Source: Acidovorax sp. sic0104 (GTDB lineage: Bacteria > Pseudomonadota > Gammaproteobacteria > Burkholderiales > Burkholderiaceae_C). From it: a DNA stretch of 64,000 nt. Below, one piece after another: positions 54,901 through 63,781 of the stretch (its first letter is position 1; every line of letters begins with the position of its first letter). Below the pieces are notes generated by a model. That model was not told the origin of the DNA, ran no database searches, and saw only the letters and a list, made by a program, of their open reading frames with translations. Position numbers and translations under genes: made by a program. The DNA lies in the NCBI RefSeq assembly GCF_019219095.1, contig NZ_JAHUWH010000006.1, positions 124,001 through 188,000 of the forward strand. The letters are read 5' to 3'.

Positions 54901-56127
54901 ATGGCCCAAGATTCCTTTTCCGACCTGCTATCGCTGTACATGCGGCGTATTCGCGCCAGCGCCTCCGGCGTGGCCACCGAGATCGGCCTGAGCCGCGAGG
55001 CCGTGAACAACTGGCGCAACGGCCTCTCGGCGCCCAACCCGCGCTCGCGTGACAAGCTGGTGGCCTGTACGCGCTACCTGCGCCTGACCGAGACCGAAGC
55101 CAACCGCTTGCTCAGCGCGGCGGGCCTGGCGCCCGAGTTTCCGCTGCAGGCCGAATCGGCGGGCGCGGCCCAGCCCTTCGCTGCCTTCCTGGACCGGCTG
55201 TTCGCGCAGTTGGCGCAGGCCGTGCCGTACCCCATCTCGCTGCTGTTGTCGCCCGCGCACTGGGGCCAGCCGCCGTTTCGGGTGGAGCTGCTGCAGCGCG
55301 CCCGGGCACAGTACGGCGAAGGTGCGGTGCTGCACATCCAGCCGCCCTACAGCGTGAGCACCGTGCCGGCCGAATACTTTGCCGCCATCGGCCGCCAGTG
55401 CGGGCTGGGCGACGTGGCCTCCGACTATGAGTTCGAGTCCGCACTGGAGCGCCGCCTGGTCGCGGGCGAGCGGCTGTTCTGCCTGGTCAGCCGCTTCGAG
55501 CAGGGCACGCCGCAGCTGCGCGAGACGCTGGCCGGCATCCTGCGCAGCCTGAGCGAGATGCACAGCGGCCGCCTGCACTTGCTGCTGTGTGGCGGCGAGG
55601 CGCTGGCCGACCTCAAGTACCGCAGCGGCGACCTGTCGCTGCTCAACATCGCGCAGGTCAACCACTGGCCCGATCCGACGCTCGAAGACCTCGCGCAGCT
55701 GGCCCGCCAGCGCTGGCCCGGGCAGGCCTGGCCGCAGCCCGTCATCGCAGCCCTGCAGGCGCTCAGCGGCGGCCACCCCGCGCTGTTCGAGGAAGGCCTG
55801 CAATGGCTGGTGGAGCAAGGCGTGGACGAGGGGCAGGCTTGCTGCGCCGCATTGCGCAGCCACCTGGCTGGCAGCCCTCGTCTGTGGCAGACCCTGTTGC
55901 CGCTGGTCCAGTCCCCTGCCACGCGCCAGCGCCTGGCGCAGCTGTTGCAGGCCGACGAGCTGGGCCGCGCGCGCCCCTATCTGCAGGACGATGAGCTGCG
56001 GCGCCTGTTCTGGGGCAACCTGCTGCAGGTGCGCGGCGTGGGGGACGCGGCGCGGCTGCATTGGCGCAGCCCAGCCATCCGGGACGCGGGCCTGATGGTG
56101 CTCGAATCCTCCACGTCCCTGTCATGA
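54901..56127 (+). CDS. XRE-like HTH protein with degenerate ATPase domain (module gene 3)
   Basis: A 408-residue protein. Residues about 8-70 resemble an XRE/Cro helix-turn-helix (ASGVATEIGLSREAVNNWRN, then LSAPNPRSRDKLVACTRYLR). The rest looks like a STAND/AAA-type ATPase that has lost its catalytic residues. Where Walker A is expected there is LLLSPAHWGQPPFRVELLQR, without GK[ST], and the Walker B-like strand is RLFCLVSRFEQG, without DE. The sensor-like part LHLLLCGGEALADLKY and the helical lid LSGGHPALFEEGLQWLVEQG remain. It is probably a nucleotide-independent scaffold or DNA-binding partner of gene 4, with which it overlaps by 4 bp (ATGA). The start could also be the ATG at 54868. Confidence 0.72.
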   Translation: MAQDSFSDLLSLYMRRIRASASGVATEIGLSREAVNNWRNGLSAPNPRSRDKLVACTRYLRLTETEANRLLSAAGLAPEFPLQAESAGAAQPFAAFLDRLFAQLAQAVPYPISLLLSPAHWGQPPFRVELLQRARAQYGEGAVLHIQPPYSVSTVPAEYFAAIGRQCGLGDVASDYEFESALERRLVAGERLFCLVSRFEQGTPQLRETLAGILRSLSEMHSGRLHLLLCGGEALADLKYRSGDLSLLNIAQVNHWPDPTLEDLAQLARQRWPGQAWPQPVIAALQALSGGHPALFEEGLQWLVEQGVDEGQACCAALRSHLAGSPRLWQTLLPLVQSPATRQRLAQLLQADELGRARPYLQDDELRRLFWGNLLQVRGVGDAARLHWRSPAIRDAGLMVLESSTSLS

Positions 56128-58322
56128 GCATGCGGCCTTCCAGGACTCTGGTTCGTGCCCTCGTGATCGGGGCCATCACCTTGTTCGTGGGCAGCGCATT
56201 GCTCACGCCCCAGCTCAACCCGGTCACGCGCAGCGCGGTGCTGGGCGCCGAGAATGCGGGCATCGTCTGGGACGAGCTGGTGCGGTGGCGCGTGGCGATG
56301 GTGCAGGCCCACAATGAGCTGGACGGGTGGCCCGAGGACATCCGCAAGTACGCTCCGCCCATCGCCAATCCGCAGTTGCGCGTCACCTCGCCCCGGCCTT
56401 ACGTGCTGCAGGCCGACATTGCCGAGAACCCCGAGCTGGGCAAACTCGCCGGCACCCAGGTCGTGGTGCAGCTGCAGCCGGGCACCACCACCTGGAACTG
56501 CCGGCCCGGGCGCCCCCCGATGCCCGCAGGCTACCTGCCCATCAACTGCGGGGGAGGGCAGGCCGACGATTTCAAGCCGCCCCCCGTGCCGGAGTACGAC
56601 CCCTTCGCGGGCCTGCGCAGGCTCATGTACTGGTGCGCGGCGATTTTCGTGGCTGGCGCCGTGGCGTGGGTGGTGAGGCACCCGCTGCTCGGTCCCGCGC
56701 AACTCAAGCCCGCGCGCCTGCGGCGCACGCCGCTCGCGCGGCTGCCCCGGCTGGACCGCCTGCTGGCGTGGACGGGGCGGCGTGAAGCCGCTTTGCTGGC
56801 GGCCGACATCCGCCTGGTGGACTGGCGCCGCGCAGTGCAATGCGCGCACCCTGGCGTGCGCGACGCGGCTGTTGAGCTGGTGAGTGCGCTGGCCGAGCGC
56901 GTGTCCGCCCGCAGCCAGACCAGCACGGGCTGGGCGCTTGAGGGTTCGGTGTTCGAATGGCAATTTCCGCCCGACCTGCCCGTGTCGCTGGACCGCTGCC
57001 TGGTCTTCGTGCCCGCGCCCGGCGTGGACGAGGCCACGGTGCTGCGCCAACTGCGCGCCGCGCAGACCGGCAGCGATGTGCTGTTGATACTGAGCGCGCA
57101 CAGCGTGGACGCTCCCATGCCGCTGCTGCGGGCCCACGCGGACGACCGCGCCAACCTGCATGTGATGGTGGACAGCGCCAGCCAGACCGAATGGCTGGTG
57201 GGCGGCGAAGCCCTGCATGTGCTGCTGCGTCTCTTGGCCGCGCAACTGCGCATCACCCGCATCTCGCCATACCAGACCCGCGGCGGCATCACGCGCGAAG
57301 GTTCGTTCTTCGGCCGGTCCCAGCTGCTGGCCCGCGTGATCAGCCGCGAGAGCGCCAACTACCTGGTGGTGGGCGGCCGCCAGCTGGGCAAGAGCAGCCT
57401 GCTCAAGGCCGTGCAGCGCCGGCTGCAAGGCCACCCGCACACCGTGTGCCACTATGTGTCGCTGCGCGACCACCGCCTGGCCCCGCGCATGGCGCTGCAA
57501 TTCGGCCTGCCGGCCGACACCCCGCTTGAAGCCATCGTGGACCACCTGCAGGCGCAGTACCAGGGCAAGCGCCTCGTGCTGCTGATCGACGAGGCCGACC
57601 TGTTCTTCCGCGACGAGTCGCACAGCGGCTACCCGCAGCTGTCCATCCTGCGCGCGCTCAGCGAGGAAGGGCGCTGCTGGTTCATGCTGGCGGGCTTCTG
57701 GGACCTGTACGCCGCCGCCGTGCTGGACTACCAGAGCCCCTTGCGCAATTTCGGCGAGGTGCTGGCCATCGGCGGACTGGAGCGCGCCGCCTGCCGCGAA
57801 CTGGCCATCGAGCCCCTGCGCCGCCTGCGCCTGGGCTTTTCCAGCGAGACGCTGGTGGACAAGCTCGTGGACGCCAGCGGGCAGCGCGCCAACCTGGTGG
57901 CCATCCTGTGCCAGGAATGCCTGGAGGCCCTGCAGCCAGGCGAGCGAACCATCGAGGCGCGACACCTCACGCAGGCCCTGGGCTCGCAGGCCGTGCAGGA
58001 TGCGCTGGCCGGCTGGGGCCGCCTGAGCCAGGACGATGCGGCCTGCCGGCTGGACCGCGTGGCCGTCTACCACACGGCGCAGGCCGGGAGCAGCAGCCTG
58101 GCAAGCCTGGCCCAGCTGCTGCAAAGCCACGGCATCACGGGCGATGCGCAGGCCCTTCGCCAGTCCCTGGCGCGCCTGCAACTGGCCTACGTGCTGCGCA
58201 AGCAGGACGCCGAGTACCGCTTCGCGATCCCTCTGCTGCAGGACCAGTTCGAGCCTGCGGAGGTGGAGTTGCTGCTGCATCAGGAATTGGCGGTGATGGC
58301 GCGCAGCGCAACGCAGGGTTGA
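56124..58322 (+). CDS. Membrane-anchored AAA/STAND-type ATPase (module gene 4)
   Basis: A 732-residue protein. TM1 is near residues 9-29 (RALVIGAITLFVGSALL). A periplasmic segment of about 135 residues with two Cys (TWNCRPG, INCGGG) is followed by TM2 near 168-188 (LMYWCAAIFVAGAVAWVV). The cytoplasmic part has an uncharacterised domain (about 200-390), then an active-looking ATPase: Walker A GGRQLGKSS near 417-425, Walker B LVLLIDEADLFF near 484-495, and a sensor region LAGFWDLYAAAVLDYQSPLR. A winged-helix-like C-terminus follows (LQSHGITGDAQALRQSLARL). It may couple a periplasmic signal to ATPase and DNA-binding partner (gene 3). Function unknown. Confidence 0.78.
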   Translation: MSMRPSRTLVRALVIGAITLFVGSALLTPQLNPVTRSAVLGAENAGIVWDELVRWRVAMVQAHNELDGWPEDIRKYAPPIANPQLRVTSPRPYVLQADIAENPELGKLAGTQVVVQLQPGTTTWNCRPGRPPMPAGYLPINCGGGQADDFKPPPVPEYDPFAGLRRLMYWCAAIFVAGAVAWVVRHPLLGPAQLKPARLRRTPLARLPRLDRLLAWTGRREAALLAADIRLVDWRRAVQCAHPGVRDAAVELVSALAERVSARSQTSTGWALEGSVFEWQFPPDLPVSLDRCLVFVPAPGVDEATVLRQLRAAQTGSDVLLILSAHSVDAPMPLLRAHADDRANLHVMVDSASQTEWLVGGEALHVLLRLLAAQLRITRISPYQTRGGITREGSFFGRSQLLARVISRESANYLVVGGRQLGKSSLLKAVQRRLQGHPHTVCHYVSLRDHRLAPRMALQFGLPADTPLEAIVDHLQAQYQGKRLVLLIDEADLFFRDESHSGYPQLSILRALSEEGRCWFMLAGFWDLYAAAVLDYQSPLRNFGEVLAIGGLERAACRELAIEPLRRLRLGFSSETLVDKLVDASGQRANLVAILCQECLEALQPGERTIEARHLTQALGSQAVQDALAGWGRLSQDDAACRLDRVAVYHTAQAGSSSLASLAQLLQSHGITGDAQALRQSLARLQLAYVLRKQDAEYRFAIPLLQDQFEPAEVELLLHQELAVMARSATQG

Positions 58323-58367
58323 CGTCAAAGAATGCCGGATCGGCTGCATGCCCCGGATACTCCCTGT

Positions 58368-58441
58368 CCGTCCGGGCTGAGCCCGTCGAAGCCGGGGCTT
58401 GCCCCATCCGTGCAAGGCTTTGACAAGCTCAGCCTGAACGG
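58368..58441. repeat. Family C inverted pair
   Basis: GGCTGAGCCCGTCGAAGCC (58375-58393) faces GGCTTTGACAAGCTCAGCC (58416-58434), giving a large imperfect hairpin with flanks CCG...CGG. It lies after the ATPase gene and before the convergent kinase gene, where it could act as terminator. Confidence 0.75.
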
Positions 58442-58499
58442 TGGGAAGGCATCTGAAGCACGGGGTAAGCCGGCCATCAGCAAAAACGGCGCTGCCGCA

Positions 58500-58555
58500 T
58501 ACCCTTCAAGCGTTGACAGCTATGTTTTTCATAGTGCCAGTGCCAGTGCTACGCC
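58500..58555 (+). repeat. Family A repeat (short form)
   Basis: AAGCGTTGACAGCTATGTTT with CTATG-TTTTT-CATAG hairpin, followed by three CCAGTG(C) units. Confidence 0.6.
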
Positions 58556-58577
58556 GTGATCCTGCAGCCCGCAATCC

Positions 58578-61202
58578 TCACCGCTCGATCATCTCCTGCA
58601 CCTTCGTGGCCAGCGCTGCCACGTCGAAGGGCTTGGTGATCACCTCCATCCCGAATGCCAGCAGGCCGTTGCCCACGGCGGCGTTCTCGGCGTAGCCCGT
58701 GATGAACAGAACTTTCAGGTCGGGCCGGGTCACGCGTCCGGCATCGGCCACCTGGCGGCCGTTGAGGCCGCCGGGCAGGCCCACATCGGTGAGCAGCAGG
58801 TCGATGCGGCGGTCGGACTGCAGCACGTGCAGGCCTGCAGGGCCGTCGCCCACCGAGATCACGTTGTAGCCCAGGTCTTCCAGCTCTTCAGCGATCAGGC
58901 CGCGGATGGTGGCCTCGTCCTCGATGAGCAGCACGACCTCGCCATCGGCACGGTGGTCGAAGCTCGGCGGCGTGTTGTCCACGGCCTGGTCCGCCTCGCC
59001 CATGTAGCGAGGCAGGTACAGGCACATGGTGGTTCCTTCGCCGGGAACAGAGTAGATGCGCACCTGGCCGCCCGACTGCCGAACGAAGCCGTACACCATG
59101 GACAGGCCCAGGCCCGTGCCCTGGCCCATGGGCTTGGTGGTGAAGAAGGGGTCGAAAGCGCGGGCCGCCACCTCGGGTTCCATGCCCACGCCCGTGTCGG
59201 TCACGCACAGCGATATGTACTGGCCCGGCGGCAGTTCGCGCTCGGCGGAAGCGCGGTCGTCCAGCCATTTGTTGGCGGTCTCGATGGTCAGGCGCCCGCC
59301 GTTGGGGGCCATGGCATCGCGCGCGTTGATGCACAGGTTGAGCACCGCGTTCTCCAGCTGCGACGGGTCCACCTGCGTGAGCCACAGCCCCCCGGCGCCG
59401 ACCACCTCCACCTCGACGGAAGGGCCCACGGTGCGGCGCACCATCTCCTCGATGCCGCCCACCAGCCGGTTCACGTCGGTGGGGCGTGGGTCCAGCGTCT
59501 GGCGGCGCGAGAAGGCCAGCAGGCGTTGGGTGAGCGCGGCCGCACGGCGCACCGCACCCTGGGCCATGCCGACGTACCGCTCGGTGTTGTCGAAATTGCC
59601 CGCGTTCAGGCGCTTCTCCAGCACCTGCAGGCTGGCGCTCATTCCCGCCAGCAGGTTGTTGAAGTCGTGCGCGATGCCGCCGGTGAGCTGGCCGATGGCC
59701 TCCATCTTCTGCGACTGGCGGAATTTGGCTTCGACCTCCATCAGCTCCTGCGTGCGCTCGGTGACCTTGCGCTCCAGCGACTCGTTCATCTCGCGCAGTT
59801 CGGCCTCGTTGTCGCGCAGGGCGGCCTCTGTGCGAACGCGCTCTGTGGCGGTGCGCGTGCGGCCGGCGATCTCGCGCATGAACTCGATCTCTTCCTGTGC
59901 CCAGTGACGCACCTCGTAGCTCGCCACGAAGAGCATGGCCACCAGACGGCCCTGTTCCACCACAGGGGCGTTCATGAAAGAGCGGGCGTGCAGAGGCTCC
60001 AGGCGCTCTGCCTTGCCAGCCGTGCGTGGGTCGGCGCGCACGTCCGCAATGGCCACAAACTCATCGCGCTTGTGGTCGTCGACGAAGCTGCCGAAGTCCC
60101 GCAAGTGAAGCGTGCCCTGCAGCGAGGCCACGCCGGGGGAGGTCCAGTCGCATTCCACGCACAGGGTCTCGGCGTCGTGGTCGATGGTGCCGTATCCGGA
60201 ACGGCAGGCCTTGAGGGTTTCGCCCAGGATGCGTGCGGCGGCCAGGCTGATGTCGTGCACGTTGGTGAGCACGCGCAGCTCGTTGGTGAACTCGATGAGC
60301 GCGTCGCGCTTGGTCTCTGCGGCCACGCGCTCGGTCACGTCCAGGCCCTCCACAAAGATGCCGGTGACCGTGCCCGCGGTGTCGCGCAGGGGCTGGTAGA
60401 CGAAGTCGAGGTAGCGCTCGCTGATGGGCTCGTCGGCATGCTGGCGGATGTCAAAGCGCGCGCCGAACGCGGTTGCGGCCTTGCCGCTGGCGTACACACC
60501 GTCCAGCATGGCCACGTAGCCTTGCTCGGCCGCCTCGGGCAGCGCATCGGCGATGGCGCGGCCCAGGATGCTGCGGTCGCCCACCAGCTCCAGATACTTG
60601 GGGTTGGCCAGCTCGATGCGGTGCTGCGGCCCCTGCAGCAGCACCATGAAGCTGGGGGACTGCTCGAACAACTGAGCGAAGCGCTCGCGCTCCATCAGCA
60701 GGCGGCGGTCGGCCAGCACCTTGTCGGTTGTTTCCACCACCAGCGCCTGTGCGCCCACGGGGGTGCCGTGGTCGTCCACCAGGGGCGAATAGTTCAGGTC
60801 CACCCACAGCGGGCGGTAGGCCCCGTCACGGTTCAGGCTCAGTTCCTGATCGTCGTAGTGCAGCGTGCCGCCGGCCAGGCACACCTTGAGCACGCGGTCG
60901 TTCAGGTCGGCGGCTTCGGGCCATGCCTCGCGAATCTTCATGCCCAGAAGACCGGGGTGGCGCGCCCCGGAGAAGCCTGCATATGGGTCGTTGTAGATCA
61001 GCACGCCGGATTCGCCCCACAGCGTTGCGATGGGCATCGGGCAGCGCAGCATGTTGACCAGCGCTCCGGTGAGATATGCCGGCCATTGGTCGATGGGGCC
61101 CAGCTCGGTGGCGGCCCAGTCGAATCGGGCGATCAGGCCGGCCATTTCTCCGCCGGCCGACAGGATGAGAGAGGTCTGTGGTGTGGTTGTGCCGTTGGCC
61201 AT
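58578..61202 (-). CDS. Hybrid sensor histidine kinase with PAS, GAF and receiver domains
   Basis: An 874-residue soluble kinase. Two PAS-like domains (about residues 30-150 and 165-290, the second ending VTGIFVEGLDVTERVAAETK) precede a GAF domain (about 300-450) and a coiled coil. The phospho-acceptor His is at about 512 (QLTGGIAHDFNNLLAGM). The HATPase domain has LCINARDAM, DTGVGMEPEVAARAFDPFFT and GTGLGLSMVYGFV. The C-terminal receiver domain (VLLIEDEATIRG) has phospho-Asp near 806 (DLLLTDVGLPG) and Lys in ITKPF. No membrane segment is visible, so it senses a cytoplasmic signal. It has no separate response regulator beside it. Confidence 0.94.
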   Translation of the reverse strand: MANGTTTPQTSLILSAGGEMAGLIARFDWAATELGPIDQWPAYLTGALVNMLRCPMPIATLWGESGVLIYNDPYAGFSGARHPGLLGMKIREAWPEAADLNDRVLKVCLAGGTLHYDDQELSLNRDGAYRPLWVDLNYSPLVDDHGTPVGAQALVVETTDKVLADRRLLMERERFAQLFEQSPSFMVLLQGPQHRIELANPKYLELVGDRSILGRAIADALPEAAEQGYVAMLDGVYASGKAATAFGARFDIRQHADEPISERYLDFVYQPLRDTAGTVTGIFVEGLDVTERVAAETKRDALIEFTNELRVLTNVHDISLAAARILGETLKACRSGYGTIDHDAETLCVECDWTSPGVASLQGTLHLRDFGSFVDDHKRDEFVAIADVRADPRTAGKAERLEPLHARSFMNAPVVEQGRLVAMLFVASYEVRHWAQEEIEFMREIAGRTRTATERVRTEAALRDNEAELREMNESLERKVTERTQELMEVEAKFRQSQKMEAIGQLTGGIAHDFNNLLAGMSASLQVLEKRLNAGNFDNTERYVGMAQGAVRRAAALTQRLLAFSRRQTLDPRPTDVNRLVGGIEEMVRRTVGPSVEVEVVGAGGLWLTQVDPSQLENAVLNLCINARDAMAPNGGRLTIETANKWLDDRASAERELPPGQYISLCVTDTGVGMEPEVAARAFDPFFTTKPMGQGTGLGLSMVYGFVRQSGGQVRIYSVPGEGTTMCLYLPRYMGEADQAVDNTPPSFDHRADGEVVLLIEDEATIRGLIAEELEDLGYNVISVGDGPAGLHVLQSDRRIDLLLTDVGLPGGLNGRQVADAGRVTRPDLKVLFITGYAENAAVGNGLLAFGMEVITKPFDVAALATKVQEMIER

Positions 61203-61344
61203 GTGCCAGTTCCTGTGGGATGGTCGTGCCCGGGGCGATGGTGCGGCAACGTCGTGCTGCGATCATAGAGACAATTGGCTGCCTCCATGTAGGTGCGATG
61301 CCCGTGCCTTCATCGGATGTACCGGTCTTGCGCGCTCTGGGCGC

Positions 61345-62247
61345 CTACCGGGCGCAGGGGGCGCGGGCGGTGAACAGCGCGTGAAGTGCCTGCGCGGCCA
61401 CGGACAGGCTCTCGTCCCGCCGCCGTACCAGGTAGATCTGCCGTGTGAGGCCGGGCAGCGCAAGCGCCCGCGTGACCAGGCCCGGCTGCTCGAAGTGAAA
61501 CAGCGCAAGCGCCGGCACCACGCTGATGCCAAGGCCCGCCCGCACCATGCCCATCACGGTCGCAAGTTGTTCCACCTCCATGAGCGTGTGCATGGCCTGT
61601 GGGTGCAGGGCCGCCTCCAGGTACTGGCGCACGCTGCTGGTGCGGGCCAGGTGGATGAAGGGCCAGGCCGCCAGGTCCAGGGCTGTGACGGGCTTGCGGC
61701 GGCGTGCCAACGGGTGGCCTTCGGGGCAGACGAGGTGGAAACCGTCGCTGCAGAACGGCTCGGCCTGCAGGGTCGGCGTATCGGCGCGGATGGCGGCCAG
61801 CGCGAAGTCGGCATGGCCGCTGGCCACGCGCTCTATGCAGGGCTCCGACAGCACGTCGGCAATGTCGATCTCGATGCCCGGGTGCGCGGCACGGTACTGC
61901 GCCAGCACCCCCGGCAGCCAGCCAGCCGCCAGCGATGGCAGCAGCGCCACGGCCACGCGTCCGCGCTGGAGCGTGGCGGCGTCGCGCACGGCCGAGAGCG
62001 CGCTGGTGATCTCGGCGCGGATGCGCAAGGCCGATTCCAGGAAGTTCCGCCCCTCGGGCGTGAGGTCCACATGCCGCGTGCTGCGGTCGAACAAACGCAC
62101 GCCCAGGCCGTCCTCCAGCGCGCGGATGAGGGCGCTGAACGCGGGCTGCGACAGGTGGCACAGCGTGGCGGCACGTGTGAAGCTGCGCTGCTCGGCCAGC
62201 GCGATGAAGGCGTCGATCTGGCGGCTGGAGAGGTGGGCTGAATTCAT
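61345..62247 (-). CDS. LysR-type transcriptional regulator
   Basis: A 300-residue regulator: N-terminal winged helix (LSSRQIDAFIALAEQRSFTR, then ALIRALEDGLGVRLFDRSTR, near residues 6-56) and effector-binding domain (GRVAVALLPSLAAGWLPGVL onward). It is of the CynR/CbbR-like general type. Divergent from the AtuA-like gene with 136 bp between, holding an ATCTGC-AAA-GCAGAT dyad that fits a LysR box, so it most likely controls the AtuA-like pair. Start ATG 62247; the frame beyond it runs through the promoter region. Confidence 0.92.
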   Translation of the reverse strand: MNSAHLSSRQIDAFIALAEQRSFTRAATLCHLSQPAFSALIRALEDGLGVRLFDRSTRHVDLTPEGRNFLESALRIRAEITSALSAVRDAATLQRGRVAVALLPSLAAGWLPGVLAQYRAAHPGIEIDIADVLSEPCIERVASGHADFALAAIRADTPTLQAEPFCSDGFHLVCPEGHPLARRRKPVTALDLAAWPFIHLARTSSVRQYLEAALHPQAMHTLMEVEQLATVMGMVRAGLGISVVPALALFHFEQPGLVTRALALPGLTRQIYLVRRRDESLSVAAQALHALFTARAPCAR

Positions 62248-62296
62248 GGGCCTCGGCGGGTGGGGGACAAGCCGTGCGGGCGACTGCAGGCAATTT

Positions 62297-62311
62297 ATCT
62301 GCAAAGCAGAT
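62297..62311. promoter_or_regulatory. LysR-box candidate (ATCTGC-AAA-GCAGAT)
   Basis: A perfect 15-bp dyad that contains T-N11-A (T62298, A62310), in an AT-rich segment of the LysR / AtuA-like divergent region, 50 bp before the LysR start and 73 bp before the AtuA-like start. Confidence 0.65.
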
Positions 62312-62383
62312 GGATTCATTTCAAATATCGATTTCACAGAATACCGCAGTCTCTCTACAGTGGCACGAGGAGACAAGGAACCC

Positions 62384-63781
62384 ATGGCGAACCCCGCTCA
62401 CAACCTGCTGGTCGGCTGCGCCGCCGGCTTTTCAGGCGACCGCACCGACGCGGCCTTGCCCGTGGTGCAGGCGCTCATCGCCAGCGGCCAGCCCTCGGTG
62501 CTCATCTTCGAGACCCTGGCCGAACGCACCCTGGCCCTGGCGCAGCTGGCCCGCCGCACCGACCCCGATGCCGGCTACGAGCCGCTGCTGGCCGACCTTC
62601 TGCGCCCCGTGCTCGGGCTGTGCCTGGCGCACGGCGTGCGCATCGTCAGCAACTTCGGCGCGGCCAACCCGCACGGCGCCGCGCGCCGCATCCACGCGCT
62701 GGCGGCCGAGCTGGGCCTTGCCCGCCCGCGCATCGCCGTGCTGCAGGGCGACGACCTGAGCGGCCCCGCGCACCGCGCGCTGCTTCAGGATGCCCTGGGC
62801 GAAGCCATGCCTACGGAGCCCATCGTCAGCGCCAACGCCTATATCGGCGCGCAGGCCATTGCCGATGCCCTGCGTGCAGGCGCCGACATCGTGGTCTGCG
62901 GCCGCGTGGCCGACCCGTCCCTGGTGCTGGGCCCGGCGCTTGCCCACTACGGCTGGGCGGCGGACGACTGGGACCGCCTGGCGCGCGCCACCATGGCCGG
63001 TCACTTGCTCGAATGCGGCGCGCAGGTCACTGGCGGCTACTTCGCCGACCCCGGCTACAAGGACGTGGCGGGCCTGGCGCAACTGGGCTACCCCATCGCC
63101 GAGATCGACGCAGACGGCCACTGCACCATCACCAAGCCCCCGGGCACTGGCGGCTGCATTACCGAGCGCACGGTGAAGGAACAACTGCTGTACGAGCTGC
63201 ACGACCCGGCGGCATACCTCACGCCCGACGTGGTGGCCGACATCACACAGGCCCGCGTGCAGGCCGTGGGCACCGACGCAGTGCGGCTTGGCGGCGTGCG
63301 GGGCCATGCGCGGCCTGCCACGCTCAAGGTCAACGTGTGCTTTGAGTCCGGCTGGTTCGCTGAAGGCGAAATCTCCTACGCCGGCCCGCGCGCCGAAGCC
63401 CGCGCCCGCCTGGCGGGCGAGGTGCTGCGCGAGCGCCTGCAGGGCCTGGGCCCGCTGCGCATCGACCTGATAGGGGTGACCAGTGTCTTTGGCGACGACA
63501 CCAGCCGCTGGCTGAACGGCCCCGCAGCGGACGATGCCCGCCATGACCCCCGAGATGTGCGCCTGCGCGTGGCGCTGCAGCACCGCGACCAGGCCAGCGC
63601 CCAGCGCCTGCTGCGCGAGGTGACCGCGCTCTACACCTGCGGCCCCGCGGGCGGCGGCGGCGTGCGCACGGCGCTGCGGCCGCGCCTGGGCACCGTGTCG
63701 TGCCTGGTGCCGCGCGATGCGGTGGCGGTGCGCTTCGAGATGGTGGAGCCCATACCGCAGTCACTGGAGGTATCACCATGA
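62384..63781 (+). CDS. AtuA-like (DUF1446) acyclic terpene utilisation family protein
   Basis: A 465-residue protein of the DUF1446/AtuA family. Typical segments: LLVGCAAGFSGDRTDAALPV near residues 8-27, IVSNFGAANPHGAARRIHAL near 87-106, ADIVVCGRVADPSLVLGPAL near 167, and the Gly-rich TGGYFADPGYK. In Pseudomonas, atuA lies in the citronellol/geraniol degradation cluster but its reaction is not established; many paralogues occur beside other acyl-CoA catabolic genes. AAGGAA precedes ATG 62384. The stop overlaps the start of the next gene (ATGA), so they are coupled; the next gene encodes the C-terminal domain often fused to AtuA. Confidence 0.9.
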   Translation: MANPAHNLLVGCAAGFSGDRTDAALPVVQALIASGQPSVLIFETLAERTLALAQLARRTDPDAGYEPLLADLLRPVLGLCLAHGVRIVSNFGAANPHGAARRIHALAAELGLARPRIAVLQGDDLSGPAHRALLQDALGEAMPTEPIVSANAYIGAQAIADALRAGADIVVCGRVADPSLVLGPALAHYGWAADDWDRLARATMAGHLLECGAQVTGGYFADPGYKDVAGLAQLGYPIAEIDADGHCTITKPPGTGGCITERTVKEQLLYELHDPAAYLTPDVVADITQARVQAVGTDAVRLGGVRGHARPATLKVNVCFESGWFAEGEISYAGPRAEARARLAGEVLRERLQGLGPLRIDLIGVTSVFGDDTSRWLNGPAADDARHDPRDVRLRVALQHRDQASAQRLLREVTALYTCGPAGGGGVRTALRPRLGTVSCLVPRDAVAVRFEMVEPIPQSLEVSP

